Shown: positions 55,501 through 64,000 of the stretch, piece by piece
How the letters are laid out: the number at the start of each line of letters is the position of its first letter
Position numbering within the stretch: the stretch's first letter is position 1
Source: Phytophthora colocasiae
Taxonomy: Eukaryota; Oomycota; Peronosporomycetes; Peronosporales; Peronosporaceae
Assembly (NCBI GenBank): GCA_018806915.1
Contig: JAGKQI010000098.1
Coordinates: forward strand, 992,001-1,056,000
Length of the DNA: 64,000 bases
Direction of reading: 5' to 3'
Translations under genes and position numbers: made by a program
Notes under the pieces: model-generated
Seen by the model: the letters and a program-made list of their open reading frames with translations, nothing else
The model's database searches: none
What the model was told of the DNA's origin: nothing

Positions 55501-56944
55501 TGGAGACTCTGACGATTCAAGTTCAGACTCTGCGAGCTCGTCATCGGAGAACTCAGAGCCAGGTGAAGTGGTGAATTTGACGGCAGCAGCTCAAGCGCAA
55601 GCCGGAACCACACTTCTGACGCTAAGGCCGTTCATGAACTCGAACAACCTTAAGGAATTCGACCCCAGAGCTACGCTCAGGGAACGCGTCCATTGGTGGG
55701 AGCGGTTTACGAATATGGCATCTCAAGGAAGGCAGTCAACCAAGACGCGCATCCAGGAACTCAAGTTGAAGCTTCCCGTGTCTGCGCGAGACTGGTTTAA
55801 CCAGCTTCCCAAAAGTGTATCCCGTGACCGGAAAGAGCTGTCCTCAGAGTTCAAGAAACGTTATTGCAAAGCTCGGTCCTCGTATTCTGAGAGATACTTC
55901 ACTATGGCTATGAAAGACTCTGAGACCCCGCTTGAATTTTTCTACCGACTTAATTCTGCCGCCGGAAAAGCTGACATCGATTTCCGAAAATCGTCCAAGC
56001 GTCTTGAGAAGCATGTACTGCGATTCATCACGAAGCTTAAGGATGCACGCCTGAAAACGTCGCTGCAAGGTCAGAGATTTCGACGGATTTCAGACTTGGA
56101 ATATGCGTTGCAGCAAGATGAAGATGTGTGGCGAACTGGTGACCAAGAAATGACCCCTGCCAAGTCTCGAGATTTCCGGGCTGACAATATTCCGCGAGGA
56201 CAGTTCAAGCCCAAGCGTGTGCATCGGACTTATGTCGCAAGAGATATGGATTCTGAAGACTATGACTCTGAAAACTCAGAAAATCATAAGGAATCTCTGA
56301 AATCCAATCAAGATACCAGAGACCAGACTGGTAATTCCAGACTTCCAAGTGTGACTTCAGAGTCTACCCGTGATGGGAACATTGCACAGACTTCCTCGAG
56401 TGCCTCAACAGCTCCACCAAGTGCTGACTGGATGCAAACCCTGACGAACGAAGTATACCGAGTAATGGATAACATAGGATGGCGTCCGCCGCTAAAGCCC
56501 CCGTCTGGATCGTCAGGTCAAGGATTTCACCAGAGACGTCATGAGAGTGGCGGCTACTGGAACAAGTTATGTGAAAAATGTCAACGCTCAGGACACTCAG
56601 AAGAAGATTGCTGGAGAGACGTCACGTGGGACCGATGTCAGGAAAAGGGACACCCGAGTCGAATGTGTCGGATGCCACCTTGTGAAGTATGTGGAAGAGT
56701 ACACCCTGGAACACCCTGTGAAGATCTGAAAACTCTGGAAGCACTCAAGCAACTCGCTCGACAAGGTGCACTCAAGAACATGCCGAATTACGGGAGAAAC
56801 TCCTGGGTGATGAGCCAGACTCTGGGAAGCCGTCAAATTAAAATGCCCGTCGGATGGGGATCCGAAACGCGCCGGGCAAGGCAATACCCCAGCGTTATGT
56901 GTTCTAGTGTGTGTAGGACCAGAGCTGAGAAAGATTCACGATAA
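52599..56944 (+). pseudogene. gag: Element A4 gag (N-terminal part broken, main frame open)
   Basis: ATG at 52599 opens an Arg/Gly-rich start (MATPGSTRGGRRGRGRS) stopped by TAG at 52695. The same frame runs to ~53100, then shifts. The main frame has TAG at 53294 and 53507 and is then open to 56944. Order: acidic N-terminus; Ser-rich region; long charged coiled coil (nt ~54500-55070, MERDRRREQRDLEARRE, ERWRQREAETEAERARAT); Asp/Ser stretch; capsid-like domain from ~55615 (EFDPRATLRERVHWWERF); zinc knuckles ~56570-56735. The first knuckle is CCHC, the second has Trp in place of its first Cys, and the third is C-x2-C-x3-H-x4-C. It is larger than typical Ty3 Gag because of the coiled coil. It overlaps the protease frame by 38 bases. 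Confidence 0.9.
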
Positions 56945-58217
56945 CACTCAACAATGCATGACTACTTTTGCTCAAGAATCGACCATACCTTCTGGAAACT
57001 CAGGGAACGAGTTACCTGAGATCGCCGACGACACCGGTCCGACACCAGACGACTCAGTGTCGTTTAGGTTGAAGGATGGCGAGTGTTATGGCTGGTGGGA
57101 AGACAACTATCCTGACCGTTCAAAGAGGGATGTGGTGATGGTGTATGGTGCTGTGAATGACCATCGAACCAAGATTCTTCTGGACACTGGTGCGACCATA
57201 AATATTCTGAGTTACGACTTTGCGCGTAAGCTCGGACTCAGACTCAAGTCGCACAAGCAGACCAAAGTGTCGGGGATGGGTGGTGTTCCAACATATATCG
57301 GTGCCAGCGCTGAGATCAAGTTGACACTTGGGCCAAGAGTGGTATATATTGTAGATGTTTGGGTCGCGAATATCGGTGAAGGAATTGACGTGCTTCTGGG
57401 AATGGGTTTTATGTTTGCCGCCGGAGTGAGAATTAGCGCTCGTGAAGGTCTGGTATCGTTACCAGACGAGGTAGTGGTGATGATGTGTAATTGGGAACCT
57501 GGTGATCACATTGGTCGTAACAGGTCGGTTAGACCATGTGAGGCTGTTCTTCTGAGTCCAGGCGAAGAATTTATTGTCCGAATTGACTATGGGCCAACGA
57601 ATCCCCAAAGGGAAGTCGTGTGGGCCGGACGCGGTGACCGCTGGGTTACCCAGCTGATCTATGCGGCTCGGTCTTGGCCTGTGGCCGTTCGCGTGGTAAA
57701 CATCTCTGATAAAAACACGTGGGTCAATGAACTTTCTGATGTCGCGAGGATCGTGGAATATGGTTTCTTCCCAAGGCATGGACGTTTCGTGCGTCCAGGT
57801 TCCGCTGCTTATCGTGATTGGGAAGTTCTGATTCTGGAAAGCACCCCGTCACCAGAGACTAAGAAACGTATGAAGAGAGAGGCGGAGTTAGAGGCTCTGA
57901 TGCCGCAACCCCCGTGTGTAGATCACCCGGACTACCCGTGGCCGACTGAAATATTGCAACGTCCAAGGTTTGACAGCGCTCGAGTGCAGTTCGTGAAACC
58001 AGAGTCACCACCGACCGTGAAACGAGTACGCTTCGCCCTGGATGCATTCACCCAGACGGAGGATGGTTGCTACGGTGAATCAACGGGAAGTGCGGACATC
58101 AGTACAGATACCAGAGATTTGGAAACATCCTCTGAAGTACTCCATATACAGACCCTGGTGACTCGTCCGTTATTATTGACGGTGACGTCCTTGACTCAAA
58201 GCCTGAGTGTCTCTTAG
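56907..58217 (+). CDS. pol: Element A4 protease
   Basis: The frame is +1 to gag; the first start-like codon is GTG, so expression presumably needs frameshifting or a separate start. Retropepsin: LLDTGATINIL (catalytic Asp), then VLLGMGFM. It is followed by a PGDHIGRNRSV / SPGEEFIVRIDYGPTN block shared with family B (SPGEEF versus EPGEIF). The last ~30 codons look out of register. The RT frame read upstream (PYTDPGDSS ... CLLGDSQ) looks more like protein, so a -1 shift or a one-base indel lies between ~58132 and 58217. Confidence 0.87.
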   Translation: MCVGPELRKIHDNTQQCMTTFAQESTIPSGNSGNELPEIADDTGPTPDDSVSFRLKDGECYGWWEDNYPDRSKRDVVMVYGAVNDHRTKILLDTGATINILSYDFARKLGLRLKSHKQTKVSGMGGVPTYIGASAEIKLTLGPRVVYIVDVWVANIGEGIDVLLGMGFMFAAGVRISAREGLVSLPDEVVVMMCNWEPGDHIGRNRSVRPCEAVLLSPGEEFIVRIDYGPTNPQREVVWAGRGDRWVTQLIYAARSWPVAVRVVNISDKNTWVNELSDVARIVEYGFFPRHGRFVRPGSAAYRDWEVLILESTPSPETKKRMKREAELEALMPQPPCVDHPDYPWPTEILQRPRFDSARVQFVKPESPPTVKRVRFALDAFTQTEDGCYGESTGSADISTDTRDLETSSEVLHIQTLVTRPLLLTVTSLTQSLSVS

Positions 58218-58261
58218 GTGACTCTCAGACCCCTGAGTTACCCGCGGATGATTTCGACTTA

Positions 58262-60085
58262 ATGGATGAATCCTGGGATATCCCCATTCAGGGGATGCCT
58301 GGAACGTCTGTGGAAAAATTACGAGTGGAATACGAGCGGTGCATGAATGTTTCGAATGAAGAATTGGACCTGGAGCCAGGTGTATATATGCGAGAAGGCA
58401 CGGAACTCCTCGCTCAATTACGCGACCAACTGGTCATGTTGCCTGAGCTGGGAGAGTTGACACCAGAATGTGATATCGATAACGCTGATGTTGGAGAACC
58501 AGGAAAGACGACCCCAGAAATGGAGAAGAAACTGCGTGATATTCTGAGGTACCACAGGAAAATATTCCTGGGAGATGGCAATGCAGCACCCGCACCGGCA
58601 AGGGGCGTGGTCTGTGATCTGGATGTGGGAGATGCCAAACCGGTGGCTCAACGTCCTAGATCCGTCGCTCCTCATCTCATGCTGAAGGTGTACGAGCTTC
58701 TAAAGAAACTCCTGGAAACTGGTTTGATCGAGTACTCTAACTCCCCGTGGGCATCTCCTATTGTGATCGTTCTCAAGAAGAATGGTGTTGACATACGAAT
58801 GTGCATCGACTATCGCATTGTGAATGGCTTCATTCAACTGTCGCGTTACCCTCTACCTCTTATTGACGATCTCCTAATTGGTTTTGAGGCTGCCATGTGG
58901 TTCATGAGCCTGGATATGGCTAGCGGTTTCTGGGCGATCGGGATGACGGAGCGCGCACGACTGATATCAGCTTTCATTTGCCCGTTTGGGCATTTTCAGT
59001 GGGTAAGGATGCCGTTTGGTCTGAAGAACGCCCCTCTTGTATATCAGGCTATGTTAGACAATTGCCTGTGGGGATTCGTGAGACTGTCACCAGAAGAAGA
59101 AGCCGAAGTTGATGCGGAGGTTCTGGAATTTCTACAACTCCAGCCTCAGGACTCTGAAAAACATCTTTCAGACTCTGAGAACCATACTCCAATTTCAGAG
59201 ATGCCAACACTCACAAGTCAGATGACCGTCTTTCAGAGGAATATTCCCGTCCCCACATGCATGGGCCCAGTCCTGGGGAGGAGTTCATACATCGACGACA
59301 TCGCACATGGAGCACCGACTTGGGACCAATTATGTGACGATTTGAACGCCCTGCTTTTCAGGCTTCGCTATTGGAACATTTCTGTGAGTTTGCCCAAGAG
59401 CGGGTTCGGGAAGTTGTCGATACCGTACCTATCCCACGAAATCAGTGCCGAGGGTCTGAGGGCAACACCTAAGATTGTCAAAGGAGTTGAAGAACTGCCA
59501 TTTCCGTCTACGTTGAAGGGAGTTCAGAGTTTCATGGGAAGCCTCAACTATTACAACAAGTTTATTGAGGATTTACCGGTGATCGCTGCTACTCTCTATG
59601 AGCTGACCGACGAGCAGATTCGTGCTGGACGAGACCTAACTCGTGCAAAGGAGGCATTCGAGATTCTGAAACGCAAGATAGTCTCTACCCCACTACTCAG
59701 ACATCCAGACCGAACCAGACCGTTTGTTGTCATTCCGCATGCGAACCCTTGGGCTGCTTCAGCAGTCTTGGGACAAGAATATGAGGGAATAATACACCCG
59801 GTCCGGTTCACGGGTCGTGTCCTGAACGACGCCGAACTCAGGTATCATATCGCCGAGAAGGAGGTGATTGCGATCCTCAGAGTTTTGGAAAACTTCAGAG
59901 CTCTGGTGGAGTCAAGTCCGGTGATTGTGGTCTATACTAGATACTCTGTTCTGAAATGGCTGCTAACATCGAATTCCACCGACGGCAGAAACGTCAAGTG
60001 GGGTCTGAAGTTGTCGCAGTGGAACTTGGAGATCCGCAGGGTTCAGCGTGATGAAGATGGACTCCCATCTGGACGAAGTCTCTGA
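58262..60085 (+). CDS. pol: Element A4 reverse transcriptase and degenerate RNase H
   Basis: 607 codons from ATG 58262, with the frame open upstream into protease. RT fingers/palm at ~130-400: Asp218 in SLDMASGFW, RMPFGLKNAP at 249-258, YIDD at 343-346. Between those last two lie ~85 residues where ~30 is usual; the extra piece (~275-335) is acidic and contains the DSE repeats typical of family A. The Ty3-type RNase H (~485-590) has HANPWAASAVLG where a catalytic Asp normally precedes the GAVL segment, so it may be inactive. The frame ends falsely after a 35-bp deletion at ~60069 that A2 lacks. Ile-Gly in FWAIG differs from Arg in other copies. Confidence 0.9.
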   Translation: MDESWDIPIQGMPGTSVEKLRVEYERCMNVSNEELDLEPGVYMREGTELLAQLRDQLVMLPELGELTPECDIDNADVGEPGKTTPEMEKKLRDILRYHRKIFLGDGNAAPAPARGVVCDLDVGDAKPVAQRPRSVAPHLMLKVYELLKKLLETGLIEYSNSPWASPIVIVLKKNGVDIRMCIDYRIVNGFIQLSRYPLPLIDDLLIGFEAAMWFMSLDMASGFWAIGMTERARLISAFICPFGHFQWVRMPFGLKNAPLVYQAMLDNCLWGFVRLSPEEEAEVDAEVLEFLQLQPQDSEKHLSDSENHTPISEMPTLTSQMTVFQRNIPVPTCMGPVLGRSSYIDDIAHGAPTWDQLCDDLNALLFRLRYWNISVSLPKSGFGKLSIPYLSHEISAEGLRATPKIVKGVEELPFPSTLKGVQSFMGSLNYYNKFIEDLPVIAATLYELTDEQIRAGRDLTRAKEAFEILKRKIVSTPLLRHPDRTRPFVVIPHANPWAASAVLGQEYEGIIHPVRFTGRVLNDAELRYHIAEKEVIAILRVLENFRALVESSPVIVVYTRYSVLKWLLTSNSTDGRNVKWGLKLSQWNLEIRRVQRDEDGLPSGRSL

Positions 60086-62508
60086 AAATCTTATCCCAGT
60101 CAAGTGGCGAGTCAAGCCGCCAGTTCCTATCAGTGCGGAAATGCTGGAAGCAGATTATCAGGGCTATGTTCTGAGTTTTGATGGTGTCGCAAAGACGTCC
60201 ACCCGTCTGGGAAGCTGTGGGTGTATACTCTGGGAACTCCCGGGGTGGAGCGTTCTGGAAGCCCGAGGGTTTCCCCTGACGGATGTCACGGTGAATGACT
60301 CGGAATACTGTGGCCTGAATTATGGTCTGAAGATGGCACTCGACCACGGAATACAGGAGTTGGTGGTTGTGGGAGATTCGCGCATCGCGATACAACAGGC
60401 TCAGGGACTAATCAACTGCAATCAGCCTAACTTGCAACGGAGGTTGGCCGAATTTGAGTCTCTGAAAATCAAGTTTCGGACTCTGAAGTTGGTGCATGTG
60501 AAGCGCGAGTTTAACCAAGCGGCGGATTACCTGACCTCGAAGACTTTGACCCTTGGGGAAGTTTGGCAGGTGCGAGACGAGGAAGAACTTATGCACCTGC
60601 AATTGGTATCCAAAGTTCATGAGAAACTGATGAAGCCTTGTTCAAACCCGGACATGGAAGTTCAAGAGTCAAAAATACCAGACTCTGAAAATCATAATGC
60701 GTTACCAGAGTCTGAGAATGTTTTTGATCCGGAATCCGCACCCCTACCTCGATCGGTTAGAGTATTGATTGCTGTAACCCGTGCCCAAGCTCCGCCTGAC
60801 GCTGATCTGCCTGAGGATGATGACGAACGAGAACCTTTGGGGCCTTTGGAGTTCCAGGCAGAACGCTGGCGACGGATCAAGGCGCATCAGAGCCAGGACC
60901 CGTACTTGGTTGAACTCATGAAGTTTCTGAAAGGTGACGTGGGAGGTTTACCACGACCCCGAGTCAGGAAGCTTGCCAGAGTTGCTGAGGATTTCGTTCT
61001 GGATTCTAGAGATGTACTATATCGCCTGAGTCGCGCTACTCGAGAGCGGCCCCGGGACAATGTTGACGAACTCAGACTGGTGGTTCCCAGAGACTTGTAT
61101 CTGGACCTGTTACACTATACTCATGAAGACTACCAAGGTGGACATCAAGGGATCAGGAGAACCTTTGAAAAGCTGAGTTCGGAGTTTTACTGGTTGGGTA
61201 TGTATGCGGATGTGGAAAGATTCGTGAAGGAATGTGTGGACTGTGCCAGTGGCAAGGGGCGACCCCCAAATCCCGGACCGTCACCTGGGAATATTGAGCC
61301 CAGCCGGCCGTTTGAAGTGGTGTCTATGGATTTTGTAACCCACATGCCGAAATCAGCCCGTGGAAACACATTTCTCTTGCTGTTCCAAGATATGTTTTCA
61401 GGATACGTGATGTGCAAGCCGATGAGTGTCACCACTGCTCAAGATGTAGCAGAGGCCTATGAGGAACGCGTTTTCAGAAACTTTGGAGATAGCTCTCTGA
61501 TTCGTCATGATCAAGATCCTCGCTTCATAAGTGAGGTGTTCAAGTGTTTCAGAGAGCTTTTGGGTAGCAGACAACGAGCTACTCTAGGGTACCGGCCTCA
61601 AGCCAACGGCCAACAAGAGCGATCAGTACAGACTGTGGTGCGCGCGATTAAGGCATATATCTCTGAAGCTGATCAAAGTGACTGCGATGATCATGCTGAA
61701 CGTCTGATGTTCGCCCTGAACACATCATTCGATGCCACCCGTCTGGAAACGCCTTTCTACCTGGTACATGGTTGGGATGCTAATGGGACGGTGTCCGCTA
61801 TGCTTGGACCCAAGCCATCGACGACTCAGGAGCGGACTGCGTACGAATGGAGACGGAAGATGCAACGAGACTATAGTTATGCTCTGGCGTGTGCCGAAGA
61901 TCTCCAGAGGAAGGCAAAACGTGATCGGTCTGAAGAACAAACCAGAAAGTGGAACGAGTTATCAGAGCGTCTGAAATCAGGCTTTGCTATAGGCGACGCC
62001 GTATGGCTCTACATCCCTAAGGTACAAACGGGATTGAGCAGGAAACTGGCGCACATGTGGCACGGATCTTTCAGGATCGAGGAGATGCTGGACGATTTCA
62101 GGGTGCGACTCAAAGTTGAGGATACCGGCTATCACGTAAACCCCTGGGTGCATGTGAGCCGCCTGAAACCTAGAGCCCTGTTTCCCAGACGACCCACGGT
62201 GGAACCCCAGATCCTAGAAGATGATGACTTTGACGCTGCCTTGTTACCAGAGGATAGTTGGGAGCCTGATACTGAAAACGACGAGTATGAAGTGGAGAAG
62301 ATTCTGGATACCCGCTGGAGCAAGCGTACCAGGACGTCTAAACGCCTGCGTGAATATCTGGTTAAGTGGAAAGGTTACGATGAAACTGGAGTGGTTACCA
62401 TTATCGAAGTTGAACTGTGGAGCACTACTTTATGAATTCAACCAGAGTGCACGAGCACGAGCTCGTTTTCAGGCAATGCAAGCTGGAGACGATCACCCCA
62501 GAGTCTAA
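60048..62508 (+). pseudogene. pol: Element A4 second RNase H, integrase and chromodomain (frameshifted)
   Basis: Continues pol in another frame after the 35-bp deletion. An additional RNase H (nt ~60165-60545) has Asp in FDGVAKT, Glu in NDSEYCGL, Asp in VVGDSRIAIQQ and Asp in NQAADYL, so the catalytic set looks complete. Integrase: GGHQG...CVDC zinc site, VVSMDF / RHDQDPRF / NGQQER triad. Chromodomain: EVEKILDTRW; an extra G near 62390 shifts the frame at KGYDETG, and the original end is read in the next frame to 62508. This is dual RNase H architecture as reported for some oomycete and plant Tat elements. Confidence 0.9.
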
Positions 62509-62892
62509 TGACTCTGAATGCACGCCTGGAAGTCTGATATCTGAAAGATCTCAGACTCGGACTTTCAGAGAATGGTAGTCTGAGTACATGTTTTTCAGAC
62601 TCTTATCTCTGAAATTCATGTGTTTGGATATGTGGTCGATCATGTTACTGCTTATATAAAACGACTGTGTGAATATGAATGTGGAATTGATTTTGTGGAG
62701 AGTTAAGCGCTGAGGGATACAAGGTTACTAGCAATGAGATGATGAGAAGAAATGTGATTGAATGGAGCGATATTGGGAAGTTAAGGGATTAGGAAGCTAC
62801 TCTGAGGCCGGGGTTTACGTCACGAATGCAGACAACTATTTGGCTTCTCGAAATGCAGCCTTCTCGTGGGCACCATGGTGGACATCTGAGCT
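62509..62892. other. Spacer between convergent ORFs (A4)
   Basis: Matches the A2 spacer (19568-19952) inverted; noncoding. Confidence 0.6.
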
Positions 62893-64000
62893 TCAGTAGT
62901 GAAGGGAAATCGGGTTCTCAGAGCGTTCCGTAGGTGTCAACGAGTCCTTCTTGACGTCGGCAGGAATGTACTGGAGCCACTCTTCGTCCACGTTCACCGT
63001 GGCCCATTGCATCCGAGCAGGCTCAATCGCGTCCAAGTCACCCAGTTGCGTCTCCAGACTCAGACACTTGGGACCCCCGAGCTCTGCGACTCTGGGATCT
63101 TGCCAGATCCAAGGGCAGGACTTGTCTGGAACAACCCAGATGCCAGGCTCTGAAAGCAGCGACTCTGGGAAATCTTTGTGCCCCAGGACCTTTCGGATGA
63201 GGGCGTTGTGCTGACGAATCATGGCGGCTCGACGCATGGACCGGTACTTGTGAAGTTCCGCAGACTTGTCGTCAGCCTCAACATCCATGGTCACCCAATG
63301 CGTACGCTCCCAGAAGGCTTGAGCATGCTTCTTCATGCTGCGCACGATGTCTTCCACGTCAGCCAACACCATGGGCCCCAGTTCCTCCCGCTTGTGGAAG
63401 TAAAACTCTGAGAATCGGTTGTCGAACATGACTTTCCAAGGGGCGCGCTTCTTGCGGAGGACTGCACAGTACCGCTCAGAGTCCCAGCGCTTCTTGTGGA
63501 TGGCACATGAGTGTTTGTGCACCTCGTAGTCTGGGAAACCCAATGTCTGGCCAGTGGTGGTCCTAGTGGAGCTCACTCGCTGTACTCTGATGCCATAGTA
63601 CAACCAGGAGGATGCCTCACAGTCTGGTGTTTCCACCACCTGGAGCTCCTTGACCGTCAGAGAGTTATAGGGCTTGGACACCAGACTACGCGCTTTCCCA
63701 GAAGAACTTTTGGGCTTTGATCCACTTCCACTGGTGGACTTCGGGCGAGACTTGGGACTGGTATGGACCTTTACGGATGCGATACTTCTCTTGGACTTCT
63801 TGGTGGGGATGATAGGTCCATCATCAGAGTCTGAGTCGTCATCAGAGTCCCGGGGACGTTTGGAACCAGGACGCGGGTGGTCATCAGACTTCTTGTCCCC
63901 AGATTTCTTGCTCCTAGACTTCTTGTCTTCAGACTTCTTGTCTTCAGACTTGTCGCTCTCGGAATCGCTGTCGTCAGACGCACCGTCATCAGAGCTCTCG
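62893..64000 (-). CDS. Element A4: opposite-strand ORF, C-terminal part (runs off window)
   Basis: The frame is open from the window end to TGA at 62893-62895. It contains the Ser/Lys/Asp-rich KKS repeats, PIIPTKKSKRS, and the whole conserved C-terminal domain (SSWLYYGIRVQ, ERTHWVTMD, PWIWQDPR, GGPKCLSL). It is almost identical to A2. About 370 codons are visible of an expected ~1,100. No break is seen. Confidence 0.9.
   Translation of the reverse strand, partial: ESSDDGASDDSDSESDKSEDKKSEDKKSRSKKSGDKKSDDHPRPGSKRPRDSDDDSDSDDGPIIPTKKSKRSIASVKVHTSPKSRPKSTSGSGSKPKSSSGKARSLVSKPYNSLTVKELQVVETPDCEASSWLYYGIRVQRVSSTRTTTGQTLGFPDYEVHKHSCAIHKKRWDSERYCAVLRKKRAPWKVMFDNRFSEFYFHKREELGPMVLADVEDIVRSMKKHAQAFWERTHWVTMDVEADDKSAELHKYRSMRRAAMIRQHNALIRKVLGHKDFPESLLSEPGIWVVPDKSCPWIWQDPRVAELGGPKCLSLETQLGDLDAIEPARMQWATVNVDEEWLQYIPADVKKDSLTPTERSENPISLHY

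Noticed and set aside
1..64000. Host protein-coding, tRNA or rRNA genes
   Set aside because: I looked for frames without element homology and for tRNA/rRNA-like blocks and found none I could support.

Overview
This window is a block of nested transposable elements with no recognisable host gene. Most of it is Ty3/gypsy-type LTR retrotransposon sequence in several copies and orientations. The rest is two Crypton-like tyrosine-recombinase elements, a pogo-like transposase relic and pieces of other LTR elements. The element mix (chromodomain Ty3/gypsy pol with a second RNase H, Crypton-type recombinase genes, LTRs starting TGTAACGGGG, short GT-AG introns) suggests an oomycete such as a Phytophthora relative. 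That assignment is inference from family resemblance; nothing in the window proves it.

Layout. 1-6595: right part of element A1 (+): integrase end and chromodomain, an opposite-strand ORF, polypurine tract and 3' LTR. 6596-8517: pol fragment of a related family C (-). 8518-14520: family B (+): LTR/leader full of GGATCC, gag, and a protease ORF reached through a likely -1 frameshift. 14521-24139: element A2 (-): 3' LTR, intact opposite-strand ORF, damaged pol. 24140-29674: two Crypton-like units, each a recombinase gene (+) facing a zinc-finger gene (-) across a minisatellite. 29920-31985: pogo relic, small LTR-like piece, second family-B LTR. 32017-34405: A6 integrase end, then an LTR and gag start of family D. 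34406-43063: A3, with an inverted gag scrap at its left edge, a solo LTR inside its chromodomain region, its own opposite-strand ORF and a truncated 3' LTR. 43064-45533: scrambled A fragments plus an insert with telomere-like repeats. 45536-50821: A5 (-), decayed gag-pro-pol. 50822-64000: A4 (+): 5' LTR, primer-binding site, gag, protease, RT, RNase H-integrase-chromodomain and, on the opposite strand, the same extra ORF running off the window. A4 has inserted into A5 gag.

Main observation. Family A has the order LTR-gag-pro-RT-RNaseH-RNaseH-IN-chromodomain, then a convergent ORF of about 1,000-1,100 codons on the opposite strand, then PPT and LTR. The extra ORF is in all four copies where this region is visible. 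It has diverged in step with pol between two subfamilies and has a conserved C-terminal domain of about 260 residues that I do not recognise. This resembles the antisense ORF and second RNase H of plant Tat-lineage elements. Each family also appears to carry its own short signature motif through coding and noncoding DNA alike: CAGA/TCTG words in A, GGATCC in B, and less certainly TCCGGA/TTGGA in C. One explanation worth testing is that an element-encoded protein recognises its own family's motif, as VANC proteins do in plant VANDAL elements.

Most pol and gag copies are broken by stops and indels. The longest clean frames are the A2 opposite-strand ORF, A4 RT, A4 protease and family-B gag. Mobility today would need intact copies elsewhere.
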